Part shown: positions 34,411-41,621 of the stretch, piece by piece
Layout: the number at the start of each line of letters is the position of its first letter
Numbering within the stretch: the first letter of the stretch is position 1
NCBI RefSeq assembly: GCF_003992055.1
Contig: NZ_RQVD01000015.1
Span: forward strand, 1-41,621
Source: Veillonella sp. CHU740
GTDB lineage: Bacteria; Bacillota; Negativicutes; Veillonellales; Veillonellaceae
DNA length: 41,621 nucleotides
Reading direction: 5' to 3'
Program-made: the position numbers and the translations under genes
Notes under the pieces: model-generated
Seen by the model: only the letters and a program-made list of their open reading frames with translations
Databases searched by the model: none
What the model was told of the DNA's origin: nothing

Positions 34411-37400
34411 GGCACAACAAAGTGCGATTGATGCTCCCAAACCTGGAGCGTTACCATCACAAACGGTGCTAGTATCTGCCGCTGCAGGATCTGGTAAAAC
34501 AGCAGTTCTAGTAGAGCGCATGATACAGCGACTGAAACGAAGAGAATTGACCATTCAAGAGTTGATGGTGGTGACTTTTACAAAGGCGGCAGCAGCAGAG
34601 ATGAAAGCTCGTATTGGGGTGAAATTAGCCGAAGAGTTTCAGGAAACAAGGGATCCGTATTTAGAAGAACAATTGAATATGTTGCCATCTGCCCATATTT
34701 CTACATTGCATTCCTTTTGCCAATGGGTCATTCGCAGTTACTTTTATAAACTAGATATTGATCCCTCTTTCACAGTGGGCAATGAAGGTGAATTAGCACT
34801 CATGCGAGAAGACGTACTGGATGCGGTATTGCTAGAGGCTTATGAAACAGGGGCGCACAACATCTATGATGTGAGTGACATGTTCAGTACAGACCAATCT
34901 GATGGGCAGTTGCGAGAGATGTTACTGCAGATCTATTTCTTTGCCCTAGCCCAAAGTCAGCCTATGCGATGGTTAGAAACGGCTTGTGATCGATATCGCC
35001 AAGCTTTAACTATGCCTATGGTAGCGACTCTGTGGGGGGAGGCCTTTTGGAAGGAACAGCAACGTCAAATTGAATACCTATTAGGACGATTTGAACGAGC
35101 CCAACAATTAGCAGCTATGGGGCAAGGCTTTGATAAGTGGATGGAGAAGGTCAGCGAATTGCAAACGCTGTTACAAGCCATGGCACAGGCCACAGAATGG
35201 GATGCCATGCAAGTGGCGGTGCAAGGGATTAGTGGGTTTAGCTTCCCTGTGCTGCGAGCCACAAAAGCAATGAATGAAGGTGACCCGGCCATCCTCAGTG
35301 AAATCAAAGCCATACTTACCGAAGGAAAAACTATGCTACAAGGCATGTCGGTAGGTGCTTTTGGTATTACCGAAGCAGATTGGCAAGAGCAAATCCAAAC
35401 GCTGCTACCTTTAGTGGAAGGAATTATGGGCCTTGTAAAAGACTTTCATGGGCGCTTTCAAGAGGCCAAGCAAGAGGCGGGGATGATTGATTTTTCCGAT
35501 TTGGAACATCTTTGTTTAGCCTTGTTAGTAGACCCTGATTCGCAGGAGACGTTGCTGCCATCTGAAGTAGCCTTGGAGTTGCAAGATACGTTCAAAGAGG
35601 TGATGGTCGATGAATACCAAGATACAAATGGGGTACAGGAAGCGATCGTGAACCTTGTATCCAAGGAAGATAATCGATTTTATGTGGGTGATGTGAAGCA
35701 GTCCATTTATGGATTCCGCATGGCAGATCCACAGCTATTTATGGACAAATATCATCGTTTTAGTCATGACGAAAATAGTATGACACGACGCATCGATCTA
35801 TCTCAAAACTTCCGGTCTCATGATGCTATATTGGCGGTGACGAATTTTATTTTTTCGCAAATCATGACGGAAGACGGTGCAGGTCTCACCTATGGAGAGG
35901 CGGAAGCACTCCATACAGGGCGTGTGGTAGAGGATCCTCCTTCGAATTGGGTGGGTGGCGATGTAGAAGTGCATATCTTGTGCTGTGATACAGATAAAGC
36001 CCAAGAGGATAAGGAAGCAGAAGAGTTAGAAAATGATGAAAAAGAAATGCTCTTTGTCATCAAGAAAATTCAAGAACTTCGTGAACAAGGGGCCCTTGTA
36101 CAAGATAAGGACGGCTCCTTCCGACCGATGGAATGGCGAGATATTGTCATTTTAAAACGATCCATTTCAGGATCTGCCAATCGTATGATAGAATTGCTTC
36201 GCCATGCAGGGATTCCTGCCTATGCAGAGGAAAAAACGGGCTATTTTAGCGCTATGGAAGTGCAATTTGTCTTGTCTTTGTTACAAATCATTGACAATCC
36301 AGAGCAAGACTTACCGATGGCTATCGTATTGCAGTCTCCATTGATTGGTATGGATGCAAACGATTTAGGGCGACTTCGTATCGCCGTAGGTGAGGACAGT
36401 TTATGGAGCGGTCTCCGTCACTTTGTAGAGACCGAGGGAAATCCTGCCTGGATTCGCTTTGTGGATTCTATGGATACGTGGCGCACCATGTCTCGCCGCC
36501 AAGGGATTACCGATTTAATTTGGCACATCTATGAAACATTGCACGTAGTAGAATACGTGAGCGCCATGCCAAATGGTCTCGTGCGCCGTGGTAATGTGCT
36601 GGCTCTTTATGATCGGGCGAAACAATATGAAAGTGGCAATTACCGTGGTCTATTCCGGTTCTTGCGCTTTATTGAAAGTTTACAGGCTTCGGGCCAAGAC
36701 TTGAGCGTGGCGAAAACTGTCAGCGAAGCAGACAATGTAGTTCGCATTATGACGATTCATAAAAGTAAAGGCTTGGAGTTTCCTGTGGTATTCCTCATGG
36801 GAACACAAAAGAAGTTTAACAAAATGGATTTAAACCGTTCCTTGCTGTTGCATAAGGAATATGGATTAGGCTTAAAGGGATACTTCCCAGATTTACGAGT
36901 CCTCTATAGTTCGTTGCCGTGGCTCTTTGTGCGACAGGTATTGGAGGAAGACTTAAAAGCAGAAGAGGAACGTATCCTCTATGTAGCCTTGACTCGGCCG
37001 AAAGATAAACTGTTTATTACAGGATTTATGAAAGGCTCTATCAATGGCTCTACCGATCGTCCAGCTACGAAAAAGATGGGGGAACTAGTGGCTCCTATCT
37101 TGCAATGGGGAGAAACGGCATTAACGAAAGAGCATATTTTGGACTGCAATTCCTATTTGGACTGGATATTGCGCAGTATGGCTCGTCATGTGCAAGGGGG
37201 AACGGACTTACGCCGCTTTGCAGAAGTAGAAAGTCCACAGTTCCCAGATATTCCCTATAAAGAGTGTCCGTTTGTACTACACGTACATGATGGGAATGAC
37301 TATGCGGTGATAGAGGCAGAACGGCCCACAGCAGATGGTAAACTGCAACTAGTGGAACGCCAAGAGCCCGTCGAGGCACCTCCATTAGATCCAACGTTGG

Positions 37401-38230
37401 AAGCACGATTTACTCATATCTATCCTTATGAAACTTCCACACAACGAGCAGCAAAGATTTCTGTATCGGAAATTAAACGGCGCTTTGTAGAGCTAGAAGA
37501 ATTAGCAAAACAGATGATAGAGCCATTATATGGAGTAGAAAGGCTACAGGTCGCGGTACCAAGTGATGCTCAACATGACGCACATGATATTGTGATAGAG
37601 GATGAAAGTAAAGAATCCCCTATGCAGGATATTCCTATGGAGCTAGATACCTTAGGAATGGGGGACTTTGAAGAGGATTTAGGGCCTTTTGCAGTGACCT
37701 TACAATCGATGGAAGAAGATGTACCTATGCAAAGTGGGGCTCGTTGGGGCACATTAATGCATACTGTGATGCAGTGGTTGCCATTACAATCCTATACACG
37801 ACCTGCGCTGCGTAAAGCCTTAGATACTTTAACCTTACAAGGTTATCTATCCAAAGAAGAACGAAAAGTTATTAGTGAAAAGCGTGTGTATGATTTCTTT
37901 CATAGTGACCTAGGACAGCGATTGCTTAGATCCAAGCGAGTGGAACGAGAGTTGCCATTTAGTATGTTGTTCCCAGCCAATCGTGTGTATCCAGAGATGG
38001 TAGATGGAGAAGAATTGTTCCTACAAGGGATCATCGATACGGCATTTTTAGAAGGGGATGCGTGGGTCTTGGTAGATTACAAAACGGACCGTTTAGAAGA
38101 AGCAGAATTAATAGAACGGTATTGTATCCAGTTGATGCTCTATAAAGAGGCATTGGAACGATTGACGCCATACCCTGTGAAAGAAGTATATATTTACTCC
38201 TTCCGATTAGAACGAGCTATACCTGTGTAA
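34397..38230 (+). CDS. addA: ATP-dependent helicase/nuclease subunit A (AddA)
   Basis: AddA is the motor and 3'-strand nuclease of AddAB. The 1277-residue product starts MKWTKAQQSAID (Q motif), with Walker A SAAAGSGKTAVL (about 27-38), TFTKAAAAEMKARI, Walker B VMVDEYQDTN, DVKQSIYGFR, IMTIHKSKGLEFPVVF, and LYVALTRPKDKL. The C-terminal RecB-type nuclease has LVDYKTDRLEEAE. An acidic segment around residue 1060-1105 is a linker. Motifs are intact. It starts inside the end of addB, so the subunits are coupled. Confidence 0.97.
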   Translation: MKWTKAQQSAIDAPKPGALPSQTVLVSAAAGSGKTAVLVERMIQRLKRRELTIQELMVVTFTKAAAAEMKARIGVKLAEEFQETRDPYLEEQLNMLPSAHISTLHSFCQWVIRSYFYKLDIDPSFTVGNEGELALMREDVLDAVLLEAYETGAHNIYDVSDMFSTDQSDGQLREMLLQIYFFALAQSQPMRWLETACDRYRQALTMPMVATLWGEAFWKEQQRQIEYLLGRFERAQQLAAMGQGFDKWMEKVSELQTLLQAMAQATEWDAMQVAVQGISGFSFPVLRATKAMNEGDPAILSEIKAILTEGKTMLQGMSVGAFGITEADWQEQIQTLLPLVEGIMGLVKDFHGRFQEAKQEAGMIDFSDLEHLCLALLVDPDSQETLLPSEVALELQDTFKEVMVDEYQDTNGVQEAIVNLVSKEDNRFYVGDVKQSIYGFRMADPQLFMDKYHRFSHDENSMTRRIDLSQNFRSHDAILAVTNFIFSQIMTEDGAGLTYGEAEALHTGRVVEDPPSNWVGGDVEVHILCCDTDKAQEDKEAEELENDEKEMLFVIKKIQELREQGALVQDKDGSFRPMEWRDIVILKRSISGSANRMIELLRHAGIPAYAEEKTGYFSAMEVQFVLSLLQIIDNPEQDLPMAIVLQSPLIGMDANDLGRLRIAVGEDSLWSGLRHFVETEGNPAWIRFVDSMDTWRTMSRRQGITDLIWHIYETLHVVEYVSAMPNGLVRRGNVLALYDRAKQYESGNYRGLFRFLRFIESLQASGQDLSVAKTVSEADNVVRIMTIHKSKGLEFPVVFLMGTQKKFNKMDLNRSLLLHKEYGLGLKGYFPDLRVLYSSLPWLFVRQVLEEDLKAEEERILYVALTRPKDKLFITGFMKGSINGSTDRPATKKMGELVAPILQWGETALTKEHILDCNSYLDWILRSMARHVQGGTDLRRFAEVESPQFPDIPYKECPFVLHVHDGNDYAVIEAERPTADGKLQLVERQEPVEAPPLDPTLEARFTHIYPYETSTQRAAKISVSEIKRRFVELEELAKQMIEPLYGVERLQVAVPSDAQHDAHDIVIEDESKESPMQDIPMELDTLGMGDFEEDLGPFAVTLQSMEEDVPMQSGARWGTLMHTVMQWLPLQSYTRPALRKALDTLTLQGYLSKEERKVISEKRVYDFFHSDLGQRLLRSKRVERELPFSMLFPANRVYPEMVDGEELFLQGIIDTAFLEGDAWVLVDYKTDRLEEAELIERYCIQLMLYKEALERLTPYPVKEVYIYSFRLERAIPV

Positions 38231-38330
38231 ATGACTTTTCTTAAGCGACATACAATAGGAGCTATAGAATATAAGGGGTTGTCAGGGAATAGCATTATAT
38301 AAGAGGCTGTAACGAAATAGTTCCCAATAC

Positions 38331-38376
38331 AATAGAGGAAAGTTGATCAAAAAGTATCAACTTTCCTCTATTTTTT
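38331..38376 (+). terminator. Terminator of addBA
   Basis: A perfect 17-bp stem (38331-38347 with 38356-38372) followed by TTTTTT to 38376. It lies 100 nt after addA. Confidence 0.9.
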
Positions 38377-38391
38377 ATAGTTTAATAGGCA

Positions 38392-38413
38392 AAAGGGCCC
38401 CGAAGGACCCTTT
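38392..38413 (-). terminator. Terminator of the reverse AGCS symporter gene
   Basis: On the reverse strand AAAGGGTCC-TTCG-GGGCCCTTTT forms a 9-bp stem with one T-G pair and a UUCG tetraloop. It begins 11 nt after the gene's stop. Its style matches the hairpins in the 60-bp repeats at 24697 and 25463. Confidence 0.8.
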
Positions 38414-38423
38414 CAGTATGTCA

Positions 38424-39848
38424 TTATTCGTTTTCGTGACCTTTATGCCACCAAGTAATACCTTTTTGCGTTGGTAAGATATCGCGGACGAAGATTGGAT
38501 CTTCGATGCCTTCTGCTTTTTGTGCAAAGTAATCTTTCAATGCAATGGTAGCTAATTTTCCAAGGCGTAGGATAGTAGTTACGTTACATAATACTAGGAA
38601 GGCCATGAATAAGTCAGCTAAATTCCAAACAAAGTTTAATTCGGATACACAACCGATATATACCATGATAATTACAAGAGCACGGAATAGATTGATGGCA
38701 AACTTGTTGTTTTTTGTCATGTGTGCAATGTTTACTTCACCATAGAAATAGTTGCCGATGATGGAGCTGTAGGCAAACATGAATACAAATAAAGCAATCA
38801 AAGCAGGCGCCCAGGAGCCTAATTGTTGACCAATACTATGTTGTACAAGGGCGATCCCTGTTAAATCTGTGTGAGCATAATCGCCAGATACTAAGACGAT
38901 GAATGCAGAAGCGCTACATACAAGAATTGTATCTACGAATACTCCAAGGGACATGATTAAACCTTGTTTTACAGGGTGGTTTACATCAGCAGAAGCAGAT
39001 GCGTTTGGCACAGAACCTTCGCCGGCTTCGTTGGAGAATAGACCCCGTTTGATCCCTTGCATAACAGCAGCGCCCACAAATCCACCTGCGGCGGAATCAA
39101 ATGTGAAAGCATTTGTGAAGATAGCTGCGATAACGGATGGGAATACAGAGATGTTAGCAAGGACAATGTAGATAGAAATTAACACATATAGACCAGCCAT
39201 GAATGGCACTAAAAACTCAGCTGTTTGGGCAATACGTTTTGCACCACCGAAGATAACAAGAGCAGATAAAACTGCTACGATAATACCAGATAAGGAAGGA
39301 TCAATATGCCATGGTTGCAAAGATAAAGCAATCGTATTTGCTTGCACAGAGTTATAGATTAAACCATAGGTTACACTGATAAGAATGGCAAATATAATGG
39401 ATAGAAATGGACTGTTTAATCCATGACGAATGTAGTAGGAAGGACCACCGCGGAAGGAACCATCAGGACGACGTTCTTTGTAAATTTGACCTAATGTATT
39501 TTCGATGAAGCTTGTAGCGGCACCTAAAATAGCGATGAACCACATCCAGAAGATAGCGCCTGGGCCACCTAGTGAGATAGCAATAGCAATACCAGCGATG
39601 TTGCCTACACCTACGTGAGAAGCGACACTGATACAAAACGCTTGGAATGGGGAGATGTGATGATCACCTTTACTTTTTTCAATAGCTCCCATTTTTAAGA
39701 TACGAAACATTTCAGGGATTTTACGTATTTGCACAAAATTTGTGATAGACGTAAACCAAAATCCTGCAATGATGAGGAGCGCGATGATAATGTAATTCCA
39801 TAGAAACCCATTGACATCGCCAATTAATTGTGAGATTTGTTCTTGCAT
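38424..39848 (-). CDS. Alanine/glycine:cation symporter (AGCS family)
   Basis: A sodium- or proton-coupled alanine/glycine importer (AlsT/DagA type). The 474-residue product has about 11 hydrophobic segments and the family motifs SPFQAFCISVASHVGVGNIAGIAIAISLGGPGAIFWMW, SFRGGPSYYIRHGL, and IKRGLFSNEAGEGSVPNASA. AAAGGA 7 nt upstream picks the ATG at 39848; an in-frame ATG at 39869 overlaps that site. It is divergent from potE. Confidence 0.94.
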   Translation of the reverse strand: MQEQISQLIGDVNGFLWNYIIIALLIIAGFWFTSITNFVQIRKIPEMFRILKMGAIEKSKGDHHISPFQAFCISVASHVGVGNIAGIAIAISLGGPGAIFWMWFIAILGAATSFIENTLGQIYKERRPDGSFRGGPSYYIRHGLNSPFLSIIFAILISVTYGLIYNSVQANTIALSLQPWHIDPSLSGIIVAVLSALVIFGGAKRIAQTAEFLVPFMAGLYVLISIYIVLANISVFPSVIAAIFTNAFTFDSAAGGFVGAAVMQGIKRGLFSNEAGEGSVPNASASADVNHPVKQGLIMSLGVFVDTILVCSASAFIVLVSGDYAHTDLTGIALVQHSIGQQLGSWAPALIALFVFMFAYSSIIGNYFYGEVNIAHMTKNNKFAINLFRALVIIMVYIGCVSELNFVWNLADLFMAFLVLCNVTTILRLGKLATIALKDYFAQKAEGIEDPIFVRDILPTQKGITWWHKGHENE

Positions 39849-39980
39849 AAGGACATCCTTTCTTTTCACATGGACAAAGCATATATTCTATAGTATATCA
39901 TAGGAAGGCTTATAAATTCTAGAAACTTATAGAGATGCCATCAAAATATGAAAAAATATCTATCCATGAGGTGAAAAAGG

Positions 39981-39989
39981 TGTTACAAT
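39981..39989 (+). promoter_or_regulatory. Extended -10 promoter of potE
   Basis: TG-T-TACAAT, an extended -10 element with no good -35. The start of transcription would be about 39996, giving a leader of about 123 nt. Confidence 0.55.
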
Positions 39990-40011
39990 GAATCGATATA
40001 TAAATAGGACT

Positions 40012-40104
40012 GCGTAGCTACATCCAAACTCATTCCGTAAGGACTAGCTATGCTAGCGGTTTTGATGATACGGAAACTTGAAAGAGATTCAAGTGATGTT
40101 TGGA
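40012..40104 (+). promoter_or_regulatory. Structured potE leader RNA, candidate regulatory element
   Basis: Perfect helices: P1 TCCAAAC (40023-40029) with GTTTGGA (40098-40104); P2 TTCCGTA (40033-40039) with TACGGAA (40069-40075); P3 CTAGC (40044-40048) with GCTAG (40052-40056); P4 CTTGAA (40077-40082) with TTCAAG (40088-40093). P1 encloses P2/P3 and P4 as a three-way junction. GCGTAGCTA (40012-40020) can instead pair with TAGCTATGC (40045-40053) over 9 bp with one G-U, which competes with P3 or forms a pseudoknot. The potE binding site AAAGGGG (40104-40110) directly abuts P1. It matches no riboswitch class I know. Confidence 0.5.
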
Positions 40105-40115
40105 AAGGGGCTTGA
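40050..40115 (+). CDS. 21-codon upstream ORF in the potE leader
   Basis: An ATG at 40050 is preceded by AAGGA (40039-40043) at 6-nt spacing. The ORF encodes a peptide beginning MLAVLMIRKL and ending DVWKGA, and stops with TGA at 40113-40115, 3 nt before the potE ATG. Its start codon lies in the P3 hairpin and its 3' half covers P4, the P1 3' strand and the potE binding site, so translating it would melt or cover those elements. Whether it is expressed is unknown. Confidence 0.4.
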   Translation: MLAVLMIRKLERDSSDVWKGA

Positions 40116-40118
40116 TAC

Positions 40119-41453
40119 ATGAACACCACCGCTAAAAAAATGTCTGTATTCCAACTGACGTCCATTGTGGCAGCTAATATGTTGGGTGCTGGAATTATTA
40201 TGCTACCATCTCAGTTAGCACAGGTAGGTACCATATCTATCTTATCTTGGTTAGTGACCGTGTTTGGGTCGTTAACTTTGGCATATATTTTTGCTCAATG
40301 TGGGCTATTTACGAAAAAGCATGGAGGCCTAGGAGGCTATGTAGAATATGGCTTTGGTCGCACAGGACACTTTATGGCAAACTATTCCTATGCCGTATCC
40401 TTGGTGATCGCCAATGTAGCGATAGCAATTTCAATCATTGGCTATGGAGCTGTGCTATTTGACTTGACACCGACGCCATTAGAAGTCAGTGTAGCCACCA
40501 TTATTTTGCTCATAGTAACAGCACTCGTCAATGTACGAGGTAATGCTAGCACAGGGCGTATTAGTAACATTACCATTTGGGGCACTATGCTACCAGTTTT
40601 ATTTATTGGGGCCTTTGGCTGGTATTGGTTTGATTTAGATATGTATTTATCGGCATGGAATCCGCAACACTTACCAACATTTGATGCGGTAAGTCAATCG
40701 ATTTCATTGACATTATGGGGATTTTTAGGGTTTGAATCTGCTGCGGCAAATGCAGATGCTGTAGAAAATCCTAAGAAAAACGTTCCCATTGCGACATTTT
40801 TTGGCACTTTGGCAGTAGCCGTGGTGTATATTGTATCGACAAATATTATGGCGGGGATTATTCCTAACCTAGAGTTGGTGAACTCTACGGCGCCATTTGG
40901 TCTCGTCTTTGCCTACATGTTTGATGGTGTAGTAGGTAAATTTGTGATGGCCTTGATGGCGATTTCCTGCTTTGGAGCCATTATGGGATGGCAATTCACA
41001 TTGAGCCGTGTTTTCAAAGGCTGTGCAGAGGCAGGATTCTTTCCTAAGGTATTCGCTCGTGTAAACCGAGCAGATTCACCAGTGCGTGGGATCGTGATCC
41101 TCTTGGTGTTGCAAGGGGCCATGGCCTTGATGACGACCGATGAAAGCTTGAGTGAACAGTTTGCAGAGTTGGTGAACTTAGCGGTAGTGACGAATGTATT
41201 TCCATACATTCTATGCTGCTTTGCAGTGAACAAAATGCTTGCTGTAGAAGGAGCTCCTGTATCGTTGCGTCGATTGATCTATGTGATGAGCTTTATAGCT
41301 ATCGTTTATGATAGCTATGCTATCTATGCGAGTGGATCCATGCCAATGCAAGGCGGTGCCATTGTAATTGCCTTTGGTTATGTGGCATATCAAGCGGTAT
41401 TTCATTGGAGACCTCGTTTGGTGAAAGCCATTGGTAAGGGCGCAAATTTATAA
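40119..41453 (+). CDS. potE: PotE-type putrescine/ornithine antiporter (APC superfamily)
   Basis: The 444-residue product is a 12-helix amino acid/polyamine antiporter. It closely follows E. coli PotE from end to end: VANMLGAGIIMLPSQLAQVGTISILSWLVT, KHGGLGGYVEYGFG, NYSYAVSLVIANVAIAIS, LWGFLGFESAAANADAVENPKKNVPIAT, IVSTNIMAGIIPNLELVNSTAPFGL, and NLAVVTNVFPYILC. CadB and AdiC relatives are possible alternatives, but PotE is the best match. AAAGGGG lies 8 nt before the ATG. It would exchange ornithine for putrescine or take up putrescine. No decarboxylase gene is in the window. Confidence 0.88.
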   Translation: MNTTAKKMSVFQLTSIVAANMLGAGIIMLPSQLAQVGTISILSWLVTVFGSLTLAYIFAQCGLFTKKHGGLGGYVEYGFGRTGHFMANYSYAVSLVIANVAIAISIIGYGAVLFDLTPTPLEVSVATIILLIVTALVNVRGNASTGRISNITIWGTMLPVLFIGAFGWYWFDLDMYLSAWNPQHLPTFDAVSQSISLTLWGFLGFESAAANADAVENPKKNVPIATFFGTLAVAVVYIVSTNIMAGIIPNLELVNSTAPFGLVFAYMFDGVVGKFVMALMAISCFGAIMGWQFTLSRVFKGCAEAGFFPKVFARVNRADSPVRGIVILLVLQGAMALMTTDESLSEQFAELVNLAVVTNVFPYILCCFAVNKMLAVEGAPVSLRRLIYVMSFIAIVYDSYAIYASGSMPMQGGAIVIAFGYVAYQAVFHWRPRLVKAIGKGANL

Positions 41454-41586
41454 AATAGAATATGAAGTGAATGTATGCACATATAAAAGTTTAATCATAT
41501 TTTGTAAAACTTCATGAAACTTTCATAGATATTGTGTATTATATGGCTCTTTGTCAAATGTGGGGGCTGCTCATATAAGAAGTTCT

Positions 41587-41621
41587 TAGCGCTAGCTATC
41601 TAAATAGCTAGCGCTATTCTT
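41587..41621. terminator. Perfect 13-bp hairpin at window end, probable terminator
   Basis: TAGCGCTAGCTAT (41587-41599), loop CTAA, ATAGCTAGCGCTA (41604-41616), then TTCTT to the window edge. It stands 134 nt after potE and may serve potE or a converging gene outside the window. The stretch 41454-41586 holds no gene that I can see. Confidence 0.65.

Noticed and set aside
39990-40118. Known lysine or other catalogued riboswitch before potE
   Set aside because: The leader is too short for a lysine riboswitch and lacks its conserved bulges. It also does not match the purine, SAM, THF or guanidine class features I can recall. I kept it as an unclassified structured leader.
1-41621. CRISPR array, tRNA, rRNA, insertion sequence or phage genes
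   Set aside because: No regularly spaced repeats, transposase or integrase motifs, T-loop/anticodon patterns or phage-type genes were seen. The only notable direct repeat pair is the one at 24679 and 25445.

Overview
The window looks like chromosome of a Negativicute, most likely Veillonella or a close relative. This is inferred from remembered family resemblance, not from a database search. The pointers are moderate-to-low GC, strong AGGAGG ribosome binding sites, a Firmicutes-type S10-spc-alpha ribosomal cluster, a secreted protein with an SLH-like repeat (typical of diderm Firmicutes), ECF-type vitamin uptake, and an ornithine/putrescine antiporter.

Region 1 (1-14725) is one long forward superoperon: the 3' end of tuf, the S10 block (rpsJ to rpsQ), the spc block (rplN to secY, adk, map, infA, rpmJ) and the alpha block (rpsM, rpsK, rpoA, rplQ). 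It closes with a strong terminator. rpsD is absent between rpsK and rpoA, S14 is the long zinc-free form, and adenylate kinase is the short-lid form. Region 2 (14737-20693) holds a reverse-strand methyltransferase with a regulatory domain, then ecfA1-ecfA2-ecfT-truA and a small acidic unknown protein. Region 3 (20723-24677) has a purine permease (reverse), an Rrf2 regulator with three cysteines, an OhrR-like MarR regulator with no cysteine, and an MFS exporter.

Region 4 (24679-25504) is a small cassette: a GC-richer cupin gene bracketed by two 60-bp direct repeats (57/60 identical), each carrying a reverse-strand terminator. Region 5 (25612-30949) has an OmpR/HisKA two-component pair (reverse). 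Divergent from it is an ECF S component plus AIR-synthase-like kinase pair (proposed cblT-cblS, alpha-ribazole salvage) with an SLH-like secreted protein. queT-queF follows behind a clear preQ1-I riboswitch. The two S components in this region (CblT, QueT) probably use the EcfA1-A2-T engine encoded in region 2.

Region 6 (31021-38376) is addB-addA, the double-strand-break repair helicase-nuclease. Region 7 (38392-41621) is an alanine/glycine:cation symporter (reverse) and a PotE-type antiporter (forward). The most interesting unexplained signal is the potE leader (39981-40118). It has an extended -10 promoter, a three-helix fold, a competing 9-bp pairing, and a 21-codon upstream ORF with its own ribosome binding site that ends 3 nt before the potE start. 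It resembles in logic, not in sequence, the ornithine-sensing leader peptide of enteric speF-potE. No transposase, phage genes, tRNA, rRNA or CRISPR array was seen.
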